From Aralia elata (Eukaryota > Streptophyta > Magnoliopsida > Apiales > Araliaceae), in assembly GCA_034770075.1 (NCBI GenBank), contig CM068382.1, positions 10,124,685 to 10,188,684 of the forward strand: a stretch of DNA of 64,000 bases, in the 5' to 3' direction. This document shows, piece by piece, positions 49,106-61,047 of this stretch; within the stretch, counting starts at the first letter, position 1; each line of letters opens with the position of its first letter. The translations under genes and the position numbers were made by a program. Under the pieces are notes generated by a model that was given only the letters and a program-made list of their open reading frames with translations, was not told the origin of the DNA and made no database searches.

Positions 49106-49657
49106 CTGTAACACACAAAAACCATGTTCAATTAATCTAAGTTCTAGCATAACTATATACTCCTAAATCCTATTACTTTTAGGGGCTAACTATATTTTGA
49201 GGTATATCCAAATTCCTGAGAAAATAATTCTCTGTTTGGAAGCTGAGAAGTGAGAGGCCAAAAGAAGATGCTTACTTTCAGCTTGTCCATTTTTAAAAAA
49301 AATTAATTTCCTTTCCTCGTTGAAAACCAAAAACTTAAATTTGAAACAAACAAGAACACAAATAATTTGAGGAACCAAACATTTCTCACTGGATAGATTC
49401 TGACAAATTTAATCCTAATCACAGTATGAAATTCTGAAAATATTAACTAGAACATACAATCACGAATAAATTTCAGCTAATAACTGATCAGAAGCCTTAC
49501 TATTAATCCGTCACAACAGGCTTTGGTAACAACGAAAAGTCAAAACACAGATATATACAGTAAATAACGCAGAAAATTGCTTCCAACACTGAAAATTACT
49601 TCATGAAATGAAAAACTTTTCGAACTCAAACCAAGTTTGAGGGACAAATGCACTTAC
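49106..49657 (-). other. 5' UTR intron of HDS
   Basis: On the minus strand a donor (ACG|GTAAGT) after 49658 and an acceptor (TTACAG|GACTG) before 49105 bound a 552-bp intron upstream of the start codon. The leader exon upstream is GA-rich (about 49700-49730). Confidence 0.7.
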
Positions 49658-49813
49658 CGTTGCTTGGATTATGTAGCTCACACAATTGATCGGTTCAGTT
49701 AGATTTTAGAGAGAGAAAGTGAGGGAGGGGGTAGATTTTGTGGTGGATGGAGACTCAGAAGCCTGCGTTTGCAATTGTGATCAGAAAAAATGGGTTAAGC
49801 TGATGATACCCAT

Positions 49814-49821
49814 ATTATATA
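49814..49821 (-). promoter_or_regulatory. Likely TATA box of HDS
   Basis: TATATAAT on the minus strand, about 80-120 bp upstream of the purine-rich leader exon. Position is plausible for a core promoter; the start site was not determined. Confidence 0.45.
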
Positions 49822-51840
49822 TCAACAAAAACAAATATAAATAAATAAACGAGGTGAAAGTTGGAAAACAAGACAAATAACGGACCTGAAGCATCTTTTG
49901 TTTTTATCACTGGGTGGCCCCACTAGATATGCAGCCTGGTAATGAAACCACTAATATTAAAATAGAAACGGATAAATTCACAGTAAAAAAATGATATTTT
50001 CACAATAAAATCATCGTTATAGAGTATAAAATTTTCTTTATTAAATTAACAAAAAAATTATATCATCGGGATGTGGATCATCCAAGACACATTAGCACAA
50101 CGTACTCCTCCTGATTAAAATATATACTTAATTTTTTTTATAAATGAGACTCGTTTTTAGAACGAATACAATATTTTTTATGACAATTAAATACGTCTAA
50201 TTTTTAATTTTATTTTACCAGTGATAACAATTATATTGCTATGAAATTAATAATTTATTATTTAGATTAGAATATTTACTTAGTTTTTTTTGTAAGCGAC
50301 TCATTTTTATTGCCATATATAACAACACTTTTATTTTATTAAATGAGAAAAGTAAAAATAACTAGTATCTTGAAACTGTGTTACATTTAAAATTATTTTC
50401 TCTTTTTAATTTTTTTTTATCCCTAAAATCTCTTATATTTATCACTCATATTTTTAGAATTTTAAAATTTTTAATTACAAATACTAATATAAATAAATAC
50501 TAAGATAACAAAACTGCAAGGCATTTCGCATTTAAAATGTGGGAAGAGGAGTATAAATAAGGTATTAAATAATAGTCAAAAAATTACTACTACGTGAGGA
50601 AGAATGGAAAGAACTTGTGAGGTTGAGTAAACGGAATGACAAATAAATATTTTCAGCAATTAAAAGACCAAAATATTAATGGTGAAAAGAATAATTAGTG
50701 GAACTTTCAGGGGCTCAACTGCAATGATTCTATGGTATCTAGAGAATCATTTAGAGATTATTCCAGTGACATGGAAAACCGTGTTGTACACGCGCAGTTT
50801 TGCAGAGGAACTACCCAATCAGGCAACGCGTGTCATGCGTGGAGTAAAATAGGGTGCAAGGTTTCATTTGGACCCTTGCGTGAGTAGTAAAATATAGACA
50901 AAGTTGTGCAGAAATGTGGGGAGTACAATTTTGTGGAAATAAATAGACAAGAGGACATTTTCGGTATTTAAATATAACAGGATTTTCCCACGAGGTCCAC
51001 TAACTAATAATTTGGCAAAGGCCGCCTCAGCTTAAATTTAGAACCAATTTAACCATTTTTGTCTCAATTCATTGTACAAATTTATTATTGCCTATGTTTT
51101 AGAAAGGAAAAAAAATATGACATCATGTTGACGATGCGTATATTCAGAGGTCCTCCTTATCACGAGTTAAGAGGTGAAAATTGACCTATAAAAAAAATAC
51201 AACTAAAATATTTTTGACTGCTTTTGTTGTTGAGGGATAATTCCAGTGTGAGAATAAGAATAAGTATTGGATTTAAGAAATATATAGATCAAAACGGAGT
51301 TTTTAGAGATTTCAATAGTGAAGATAAAATACTTTAACACATTCTTGGCTCCGGACTCATGCAACTTTGTGTGTATCATGATCCATTTCTTCACTATTAT
51401 CCTACCAATTTGTCTTGATTATTATCTCCAGAGATTGCCCTCGCCTTAAAATTGTCACTTATCCCATCAGTATAAGGTTATTATTGAATTGCCACTACGG
51501 TGACCACATCCTCTGTTCCGACCAGACTGTTGCTATTGATTATTTTCCAGCCAACTCATCCTTAGTCTTTCATTGCAATCATGGATGACCAAGATTAAAA
51601 GAGAAGATTAAGTATCCGCAAGAAGTTCTTGAGAATAATTTAGGTTAAAAAATGTCAAAACATTCATTCTCTCTCCTAACCTAACATTTTCTCTTTTTTC
51701 ATTCAAATTCTAAAATTCAATAATTTTTTTGTTACTAAGTTTTGAGTTAGGAGAGAAAAAAGTGTTCCGTCCCTTTTTGAATTTGTTAACATAAAAAGCT
51801 ATTCGCAAGTTGTTGTTGATTTTAAGTTGTTGCTTGTTTC
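49822..51840. other. Intergenic DNA with a MITE fragment
   Basis: 49973-50035 resembles one arm of the hairpin MITE at 63088 (shared order: TTCACA/CCACA, A-run, ATGATATTTTCACAATAAAA, then TCGTTATAGA). The interval 50104-50555 starts TACTCCTCC and ends GGAGTA and may be a very worn Stowaway-like element. No gene. Confidence 0.4.
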
Positions 51841-52145
51841 TAAGGGTGTAAATGAACCGAGTCGAACCGAGTATTGAGTTGCTCAGATTTGGTTCACAAA
51901 ATTTATCGAGTATGAAATAAGGTTTGATTGAGACTCGTTTAAGTCGGGCACGATCTCGAATTGAGCCCGAGCAGTTTGAACTTTTCGAACAAATATGATC
52001 CGAGTATTAATAAAAAAATTATAATTTGAAGAGGTTTGAGTAATTTATCGAACTTTAAAATTTACTCATATTTGAATCATTTATATTTCGAATCGAGCTC
52101 GAATCGAACTTTTAGTTGAGCGAGTACGAATCAAGCCCTACCTGT
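51841..52145. mobile_element. Possible hAT-like MITE rich in CGAG/CTCG motifs
   Basis: The stretch opens AAGGGTGTAAATGAACCGAG and closes near CAAGCCCTACCTGTTTACG, giving a loose inverted match (GGGTGTAAA against TTTAC...). The interior is made of GAGTCGAACCGAG, CGAGCTCGAATCGA and similar blocks that are common in plant hAT-type MITEs. Boundaries and family are uncertain. Confidence 0.35.
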
Positions 52146-53242
52146 TTACGGTCTTACTTGTTTTCTCTTTCACTATTTTGGGGAAGGAGGAAGTTTCTTT
52201 TTTCCATTACTAAAACAGAAAATTATAAAAGAAAGTAGTAATTTATTTTGCTCTGCAGTTGCTAACGGTGTGTGCTATAAAATATTAAAATGGTGGTTTA
52301 TGATCTCGGTGTTGTTGTTCATGTTGCTGCGCTTTGACGACTTTTTTGGAGAATTATCATAGGTGTGAGATGAGAGAGAGGAAGTTGAGGGTAAAATTGT
52401 CAAAAAAAAAATATAAATTGCCCTCTGCGCATCTTTATTACCCGTTAATATCAATTGCCTAAAGGCAAACTTTAGACAAGTAAACATAAATAAATTCCCA
52501 ATTTCAGTGGAGGGTAGCATACATTAAATTTGAAGGAACCAATTGAAACATAAATAATACATCCATTGATTGGGTCCCAGTAGTTTATCGACCACAAAAA
52601 AGGAAAATTAGTAGTTCTTCTTTTTTATTCTCCTCGTGAAACACGTGCCATTCACAATAAGCAACCTCAGCACACAAGATTTATCTCCACGTTTTTCACA
52701 TTATTCCACACTTCCCTTTTTAGCTTTTAATCGAAACTCAGAAATTAGGATGAACAAATAAAATAAAAAAAATTACTTTCCCATCTTTTCTTTTATTTTC
52801 TCACATTTTCGGATCCGGATTCGGATCCCCTTAATCACAATCCACAACTTGCTGAAAACATTGAGGTGTATATAGTGCATGGAGGACTTAATTTATATTT
52901 ACAATTCAACAATACTATGGAGTATTTTTAATGCAACAAAGCAATTGTATCAAGCTTCATTCTATATATAACACTTGCTTATAATCCAGCAGCTTAAAAC
53001 TCTGTCGCTCACTATTTGCTCCTTATAATAGAAAGTGCTAGGAAAACTCAATATAAAATACATACCCATATTCTGCCATGAACTGCTAGGACAACCCATT
53101 GTTAAGTTCTTCCTCTTCTTTATTTTTTTTTTATTTTTTTCTTGCTTGACGTAGATAAACGATCCGGATGTGAAATGCTGCTGCAACATCACACATTCTT
53201 TCACAGCTTTATAAGTTTTGAACCATTAGGTAACGCAGCATA
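52146..53242. other. Intergenic DNA and 3' UTR of the RING-CH gene
   Basis: No gene. The part nearest 53243 is the likely 3' UTR of the minus-strand RING-CH gene. Confidence 0.5.
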
Positions 53243-56200
53243 TTACCTCCCACTAGCAGTTTCTACATTCTCGGTTTCTGTTCGGTTGAGTGGAGGATGG
53301 ACATGGGATGACTCCACACTTTCTGTTTGGTTGAGTGGAGGATGGACATGGGATGACTCCACAGTTTGAGGCCGACGACCAGTGGCTTGCAAATTGTCAT
53401 GCTGATCTGACGATATGCGCCACCTTCTTCTCCTTCTCAAAAACTCGACAAGAATAGAACTTCCGGTCATTGTAACACCAAACCCCACAATTGTTGCTAT
53501 AATAATTGACAGAACTGGTTGCACATGAACCTATAATAAAACAATAGAGAAGGGGGAAAATATCAAACAGTTTATACCGTGCGCCTTCATGGAAGAAAAT
53601 TACAAAAAATGGAAATTTTATAAAGTTGGCTTTGCTCAATCAATATAGAAAATAGTCAAGTTGATAAAAGCAAACCAAATTTTTGGGCTTCAAGATTTAT
53701 AAACACTTCAAAGGAAGTTTGAAAATAATCTACCAATGTGATAATTAAAAGCCATATGTTATGGCACAAAAATTTGTTCCATGACAAGACAACCACTAAG
53801 TTCGATCAATACAAGGGGTCCAAAATACAGTTTCCCTTGACCCAAGTCAAATCGAGGATTTAGTCAAATCCACTTTCTATGATCTTGTAAAATAATAAGA
53901 TCTATTGCTTACTTCAGGTTTTTTAGTCATCTCCTTTGAAGCAATTCATAAAATACAGTTAGGAGCAGAGAAACTCTTACCACGTTGAACAAAAAGTGTG
54001 CAAACATAACCACGAATGCGAGTTGTATTGATGCATAAAGCCAGACAAATCTTCTCTTCACTATAGACAAAATTCAGAAGTCTCAAGTAAGGACAGTGTC
54101 AACGAGAACACAAAGAATTGTTGAAATAACTCAATAAGTATCTGCCAGGATTTAAACGGAACTTGGTTTTACGAAATTTAATACCTTCAAATGTATTGAC
54201 ATGTACGGAAACATATATTTCCTGCTGTTTCAAAACCAAAAATTACAGTTTAACTTATGTTTTTAGTTTTCAGTTACTTGTAGTTCATTGACACCTTTCC
54301 ATTGTATTATGTGTACTTTCTATTTCCTTTTAAAAGTAGGTATTATGTATCCTTTCAATGAATGTTTTCTATATCATATAAGGGAATCAACTATTCCCTA
54401 TTACATAATTTATGGCAAAAAGGGGTACTACCCCACTGTGGTTGTCGACTTTTAAGCATTACATCACTGAACTTTAAAAATATGGATTTGGCACACTGAA
54501 CTTTTTAAAATTTATTAATTGGACGGACGTCAAAATCGTTCCTTTATTTTCAGACGTGGGTTTAAAAAGAAAAAGAAAAAGACATGTAAATGCTAAGGTG
54601 ACTTATTTGGCTAATCAGACTCAAAATAAAAAAAATAAAAAAATGAGAAACCAAATTAGCTAGTAAATCAAAAGTTCTAAATATTAAGTGTCCCAAAAAT
54701 ATTGTCATCTTCAACCTTCACCCGGGTCAACCCGACCCACGCACATATTAAATGAGTCAAAAGTAATAACTCTCTTGTTTTAATTCCAAATAATACAAAT
54801 ATTATATCAAAATTTTCGTATTAATGAGATCTATTACAACATGTTATTCATTTCACTAAAGGAAGTCAAAGATCAAACAGATCTGGTCTGAACAAATGCG
54901 GATCTACCATGAATTTATTGTCAATGAATGATTTAGGTATTACCTCTTCCCAATCAGAAAAATTAGGAAGATTTATTAGAGACTTATGAATGCTTACAAC
55001 ATATTGAAATAGTAGAAATAATTTTTCCAATGACAAATCCTCTGTTTTTCCTCTCCTTTAAAATCAAACCCCATTGACATAATATATGTCACAAATTACA
55101 GCTTCAAGGCCTCCTGCAAATGGGTTTCATACAAAAATGCCAGATTCTTCCAACTCCAACATATTCACCATTGATGTGGGTGGTCAGCTTTTTCAAACCA
55201 CCAAAACAAACCCTAATCCTACCCGGCCCCAAATCCCTCTTGTCTACGGCTTGCAATTCTGATAAACAATCTATCCCTTTCATTGACAGAGACCCTAAAT
55301 TGTTCTCCATCCTTCTTTCCTTCCTCGGAATTTGAAAATAACACAGAAAAAGGTATATGAAATTTCAGATTTGTGAGGGAGAATAGATGATAATGGTGAA
55401 TCAAAAGATGATTCAATTTGGGCATGTGTTTTCTGGGTTGAAGATGAGGAATTTCTTGAGTTCTTCAGAAATCTTGAAGGTTTGGATGACGCATTTACGA
55501 GGGATCTGAGATTTTGCAGTCAATTTGGTTGGGCCTTTTTTGAAAGTTTCTTTCTCTAAATTAGGTTATGTGTGGTTTTAGTGGAAGAGTCATGTGGCTT
55601 TTCAACCATCTACTTGGATTGGTTTTGGTGGTACGTTGGTGGTGGTGGCCATGGCGGTCATACCCACCATTACCAGGAACGAGGAGATGAGAGAGGAAAA
55701 AAAGTTGAATAAGAGGAGAGAGAAAGAAAAAATACATAAAGTTTAGTCATTGGCAAAAAATCCACGTTGGAAGCCATATCAGCATTTAGTTGTTCTTTTT
55801 TCTTTTAAAAGCCAAGTATGAAAATAGGAGATAGATTTTGACGTCCGTCCAATTTCTTAATAATTTTTTAAAAATTCAGTGTACCAATTCCATTTTTTTA
55901 AAGTTCAGTGAGATAATGCTTAAACTCGGACAACCATAGTGGGGTATTACCCCTTTTTGCCCATAATTTATTATTAGATATTAGATAGATAACAATTATT
56001 TTAAATTGAATTATTAGCCAGCTTACCCATGGTTGAAGAGGTCACGGATGCAAATAAACCTAGTATGCAAGAAAATGGAAGCGAGAGAGCAATTGCCCCC
56101 ATACGCAAGTCTGCAAGCTGTGCATAATTAAATTCATAACTTAGAAAACTAATGGCAGATAGGATAAGCAGACTAAAGCCACAACAATTCTTACCAGAAG

Positions 56201-59200
56201 TTGCTCAAGAAAACAAAAGTACGCAAGCATGTTGACAATGACAAGAATCGGCGCCACCTGCCAAACCCTGTAGACTTCACTGCAAAGAAAATAGATTTTA
56301 GATGTTGATGCATGACCCATTTTTTTTAATTTTTTTTGTTTGGGGGTATACATAATTCTACCTCCATCCAAAAAGTCTCATTTGACCTGTTGACTTTAAT
56401 TTATGCAAATGAAAATTTTCCCAGGTTACACATTAAACATAATTATTTTTCGATAAATCTTTCTCTAATAAAAAAATTGGACAAAGTTTTTGAATTTTTT
56501 TTAATATTTAAATATGTCTAAGAATTTCACAAGAAATCCTTAAACTGCACATAAAAGTCAAGAAATTATATCGGATCCCATTTATGGAGGGGGGGGGGGG
56601 GGGAGTATGGGACAAACTCATGTATACTTAAGAAGTAAAATACATAAATTATGGTAATCCTTCAGTGAGAATATCTCTTCTTATTTTATATCAGGAAAAC
56701 CAGAGCTGAAGCATTATCAACTACAGCAAATTTGACCTTAAAAGCAAAAGAATCAAAACAAAAGGAAGCATGAACGGCAAACTATATGGAGGTAGGAAAT
56801 TGGCCGAAGGATGATAGTATTTGGGATTTGAATCACTAGATATACATACAGAGAGTGCTCGCAACACATTTAAGGTTTCAAAGGTATGAAACAAATTAAA
56901 AAATCATTTACTTGCCTGAAGCCATTAACTTCCATCTGCGGGGCTCTATTTGCTCTGGTAATTTGACTTTGAACGTTCTGAATCCGTAAAAGCGTGACAG
57001 GTAGATTTTTAACCTCATGCTTGCACACTTCACAGGTTTTGGTACCTTTCATACTGAACCATTTTATAGCGCAATCTCGGTGAGCCAAAGCAAGTTCACC
57101 TTTGCAATTGCATTCCAACTTGAGGGTTTTCCCACCTTCACATAATTCAACCATACAGATTCTACAAACAGCCTCTTCTTCTGGTATATCTTCACCATCA
57201 GCTTCATTATTTTCTGAACAATAACACTAATATTAATGAGACAATATCAAAGCACATACATACTAATCAAACAACAGCCGCAGAAAATCCCAGAAATTTA
57301 TTCTCCATTTGATTGCCAATTAAAATTAGTAATAGAAACCTTAAAAAAATACAAAATGAAGAATAAAAAAGAACTCCATTTCAAATGGTAGTAAAAAGGT
57401 TTCAGCATTCTTTGCTTTCCTCCATAAGTCTCGGTAGTTGAATAGTATAGAGAATTGGTATAAATTGTGGCTTTTACGCTAGGAAAGAGCCTTGGCCTAA
57501 GGGAGATTAATCAAATTTATGTAACTGGGAAAGTTAATGCACAAGGCTGATCAACTTCCTTGACACCAATATAATCAACCACTTAAGATGAAAGAAATAT
57601 CGAACAACGAATTTTTATTATTCATGAACTAGGCAAGCATGATGTAAGACAAAAAAAATAAGCAACTATACCATCATCTGCAGTTGTAGCTGTAGTTGAA
57701 ATTGTGTCGGTTCCTTCTTTCACACGAGGAGTTGAGGGAATTACGCGGATAAATGAATCCATTCTCCTAAGGCTTGGGTCTTTGTTTATAACAGGGACTG
57801 AAAGTGAACGACATATGTGCCTGTGAGCTCCTTTGCTCTACACACAACAATGCACCAGAAGTTATAATGCCTGTATGACTCTGAACCTGATCTTGAATCA
57901 AAAGCTGAAGAAGACTAGCTAAAAGTCTGAGTAACTGCCTAAGAAAAGGGACTCCCTCAACAATGATGCAGTGAATTTAGTTTTCTTCCTACTATGTGAT
58001 GATACACAATGAGAGTGGTTCAAAGACAATGCAACACGAACAAAATAGATGTCAAGATAAAACCCAGCTGCGGTCTTGTCAGAAACTTTAAAGCTAGAAA
58101 ATGGGGAGGGAGGGGGGATACCATGCACTTCATTGCAACCCACTCAATGCATTCATATATCGTTTGGCCAGGTGCTACACTTTCCATATTCAATAACCAA
58201 CTCGAAGGTAATACAGCAGGTTAATCGATAAACTCAATAAATTGTATACACAATTCACATGAAATAAGAAAGGAAGTACCAGATTCGGATGTGAACATGA
58301 AATAAACAAAAATAAAGTAAAACAAACTCAACTTCCATATACTGGATAATTTCATTATAGAAGTTACCCTAAGTTAATCAATACAAGTCTTTCAGAGGTA
58401 TTCTTTTATGTGCAAGATCAATGCGTACAAACATGCATGTAATGAGCAATCAATTTATAGTTTTTAAGGATTACATAAACCGAGTTACTAGATGATTTAG
58501 GCTTTAGGTAATCATCACACTTTAATTGATCAGTCAGAAGAATTTTTCTCTACTTCTCTTATTCTTTATGTGGAATAGAACCCATGTAATGTGCCGATAA
58601 CTCACATCTAAATCCAGTGAACCACTTAAGTTCTCTCCACATATTGATTCTGAGTTTGAGCGTGCAATTGGAGTCACAGTTAGAGACGATGTTGTATTTA
58701 TCCGAGGAGTAAATATCTTTGTAAGTGACCAAGCTCTTGAGATAGAAAGCTCCTCTTGTGGCCCTCCAGGAGCTAAGGCGGTGGCTTTCTCTACATCTGA
58801 ACTAGAATTCTTGTACTTGAAGCTTAGCTTTGGCAGAAGACGCTTCATGGATGATTTACCTTTGGATGAGGAAGGATCAGCAGATGCATTTACTCTTGCA
58901 TCAGAAGGGCTAGGTGCCAGGTGGAAATTCACTTTCTTGGGATTGGGAGTAGGGGTGGGCGGCATCTTTATTTGAACAAAGTCCTTAGAGGAGCTCTTCA
59001 TATTTTTTAATGGTATATCCAACAGGAGATTTGGTTTTCTCGACTGCTTATCCTGTGGTGTTTCTTGACTTGATCTAGATGAAGAGTCCACCTGAAAAAA
59101 GAATATGAAACATAAATACTACCAAACTGGAAAACATGCAAAGTGGGCATAAAATCTACATTTTATAGCAGAAAATCTACTACTAATGTGTCGAGGATAG

Positions 59201-61047
59201 TTATAAAATTAATCAAAATGCTAGGTCCTATTGCCTATAACGTGAAGAATGATAAGATGGACTATGTCATCAAATGCTCGTAAAATTACACTTTCGACTT
59301 TTCTAGCTTCTTCCAAATCTGACAAGCATCAGCTAATTATAACTATGCTATATGATTAAGCAAATTCAAATAAAAACACCTAATGAAGCTCAAAACAATA
59401 TGCAACCTAAAATCTCACAATAAATAATATTGTTACCTTGCTCAATGCCTTCTTAATGACTTAGGTTATTAGTAGGATTAGGACTGGAATTACGATATCT
59501 TCTGAATTGGAAAAATGAAAGAAAGAATTATGGATCCTTATGCAAAAGAACTAAGAATACTGGATTGATTACTTGAGAGGACACAAGTTATTGTTCTACC
59601 TTCCTTATTGTGTGTTTTTTCAAGGAAATGATCCCGTTCAGGTAGCACTTGAATGTTGCACAATTTAAAAGTTTCATTCTGTTTCTCACAGAATCTAAAT
59701 ACACTTTCATTCTTCATATAAAGTGTTTTGTCATCACACACTACAACATCACCCCCAAAAGTAGGATCATATCAAATTACACGTTTGTTAGTTGATTTAC
59801 TTACATGGGATGTCAAATATATTCTATTACATTAAAACATGTCAAATATCAGGCTACTACAAGGTTAAGCCTTTTAGAAAGTATTAATTACAAGATATGG
59901 TTTGTTGAAGTCTTACTATCCCAGACCGTATCAAATATTTTTTAAGAATATCACAATACAAATTCTCAGTCAGTCTTCTATCAGAAAAAAGAAAATATAT
60001 TTACGTAACTAATTACTCAGTGCAGTCAGATAAGCTATTTTTAGAATATCCCAATACTAATTGTCGGTCACAGACTCACAGTCTTTTATCAGGACAAAAC
60101 ACATATCTTTACGTAAAGAATTACTCAGTGGAATCAGACAAGGTATTTCAAATAGTCTGACATAAGACATCGCAGCCCCACACACTACCCCCTCCCACCC
60201 AAAAAAAAAAAATTCCCCCAACAACAACAATAAAAAAAGAGAAGAAAAGGCCGAGACATTATTTCAAATGGATTAATAAGAGTTTTGACCAAATTTTGAT
60301 TCCTCGTGATATCTGAGTGAGGTGGCTGGTGGAAGTGAAATGTAACAACCTCATATTCTAATAGTAACCTTAAAAAGGCGTGGCAAGTTTTATCAATGAT
60401 AAGGAATAGACTTTTTCCCAATATCATTTTGCATAGAATAGATCACCTAATTCATTATTATGTTTCGTTGATTTCAGAATCTATTATATATTTTCTTAAT
60501 TACAGTCTACATGTAGTAGTTGAATGGAAATGCTCACCAAAAAAAACAAGATTGATGCCTAAAATATCAATTGCTGACCCTCAGAAATTCTTCCATAATA
60601 GATGACAGAATTAGCTTATCAAAAGCAGCAGGTATTTACCTAAAATTACTAAAGTCCAAATTAAGCCACAACACCATTAGCGTTTTAGAGATTTAGTAGG
60701 TACTATACTAAATCATAACCCCTTGGGTATGAATTTCAGGTTTGTCACTGGTAAAAATATGCACTCAGAAAATATAACACAACTAAAAAAAAATAAAAAA
60801 TTATGATGTTGATAATTAACATAAACAAACAAACAGAAATGTAAAACTAGAAACTTAAAATTAAGCTGAGCAAGAAAGAATGGCTCACAATATACAAAGT
60901 TTTCCACTTTCATCCAGATCTTACCATCTAGTAAACACACAATAATTTGAAGAAAAAAATTAAAAAAAATTACTTAATTGCCAAACGACAAAACACATAA
61001 AGAAAGATTACCAATTAGCAAGCACATAACAATAATACCTTTCTCAT
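53243..61047 (-). CDS. RING-CH (MARCH-type) E3 ubiquitin ligase, multi-pass membrane protein
   Basis: Eight coding exons, minus strand: 61047-61039 (M-R-K), 59091-58606, 57837-57672, 57213-56916, 56267-56195, 56117-56027, 54060-53981 and 53530-53243. They join in frame to 496 residues. A long disordered N-terminus precedes a complete C4HC3 RING-CH domain: C237, C240, C255, C257, H265, C268, C281, C284. Four hydrophobic helices follow at about 324-345, 350-373, 380-400 and 405-430, then an arginine cluster and a polar tail. RING-CH proteins move ubiquitin from an E2 to membrane targets; the substrate here is unknown. The intron after exon 4 has a GC donor. The tail has a 15-residue tandem repeat. 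Intron 6 carries a Pack-MULE. The three-codon first exon is inferred from phase and an ATGAGAAAG|GT donor, so the start is the weakest part. Confidence 0.92.
53276..53365 (-). repeat. 45-bp tandem duplication in the RING-CH tail
   Basis: Two adjacent 45-bp units (53276-53320 and 53321-53365) differ at few positions and encode S-V-E-S-S-H-V-H-P-P-L-N-R-T-E and its neighbour with Q for R. It adds 15 residues to the cytosolic tail without disturbing the frame. Confidence 0.93.
54413..55961. mobile_element. Pack-MULE-like transposon in a RING-CH intron
   Basis: A 1549-bp element with long terminal inverted repeats (over 100 bp). The left end is GGCAAAAAGGGGTACTACCC; the right end is the complement of GGCAAAAAGGGGTAATACCC. 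Inner blocks such as GGACGGACGTCAAAATC on the left and TTTTGACGTCCGTCC on the right also pair. It is flanked by 9-bp repeats CATAATTTA (54404-54412 and 55962-55970), the target-duplication size of Mutator-like elements. There is no transposase; instead the interior contains a piece of a BTB-domain gene, so it qualifies as a Pack-MULE. Confidence 0.88.
55137..55335 (+). pseudogene. Captured BTB/POZ (T1-like) gene fragment, frameshifted
   Basis: From the ATG at 55137 the frame reads N-I-F-T-I-D-V-G-G-Q-L-F-Q-T-T-K. This is the start of a KCTD/T1-type BTB domain as in plant BTB/POZ proteins with an N-terminal potassium-channel-tetramerisation fold. The match then shifts by one base at an A run (55203-55206) and continues as L-P-G-P-K-S-L-L-S and P-F-I-D-R-D-P-K-L-F-S-I-L-L-S-F-L before a stop. 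One extra A explains the shift. The piece ends early in the domain. It is a non-functional transduplicate inside the Pack-MULE; the parental gene is outside the window. Confidence 0.85.
56586..56603. repeat. Poly-G tract
   Basis: A run of about 17 G within an intron of the RING-CH gene. Such tracts are prone to length and assembly error. Confidence 0.8.
59948..60155. repeat. Two-copy tandem repeat of about 104 bp in RING-CH intron 1
   Basis: Units at about 59948-60050 and 60051-60155 share ATCxCAATAC, AGTCTTxTATCAG, ATATxTTTACGTAA, AATTACTCAGTG and AGTCAGATAAG/AATCAGACAAG in the same order. They are moderately diverged. Confidence 0.75.

Noticed and set aside
58534..58605. Continuation of the RING-CH exon 2 frame past 58606
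   Set aside because: A GTGAGT donor at 58605 and the in-phase exon at 57837 show that this is intron.
59538..59741. 67-codon minus-strand frame in RING-CH intron 1
   Set aside because: No recognisable domain, no splice-compatible borders and not needed for the gene model.
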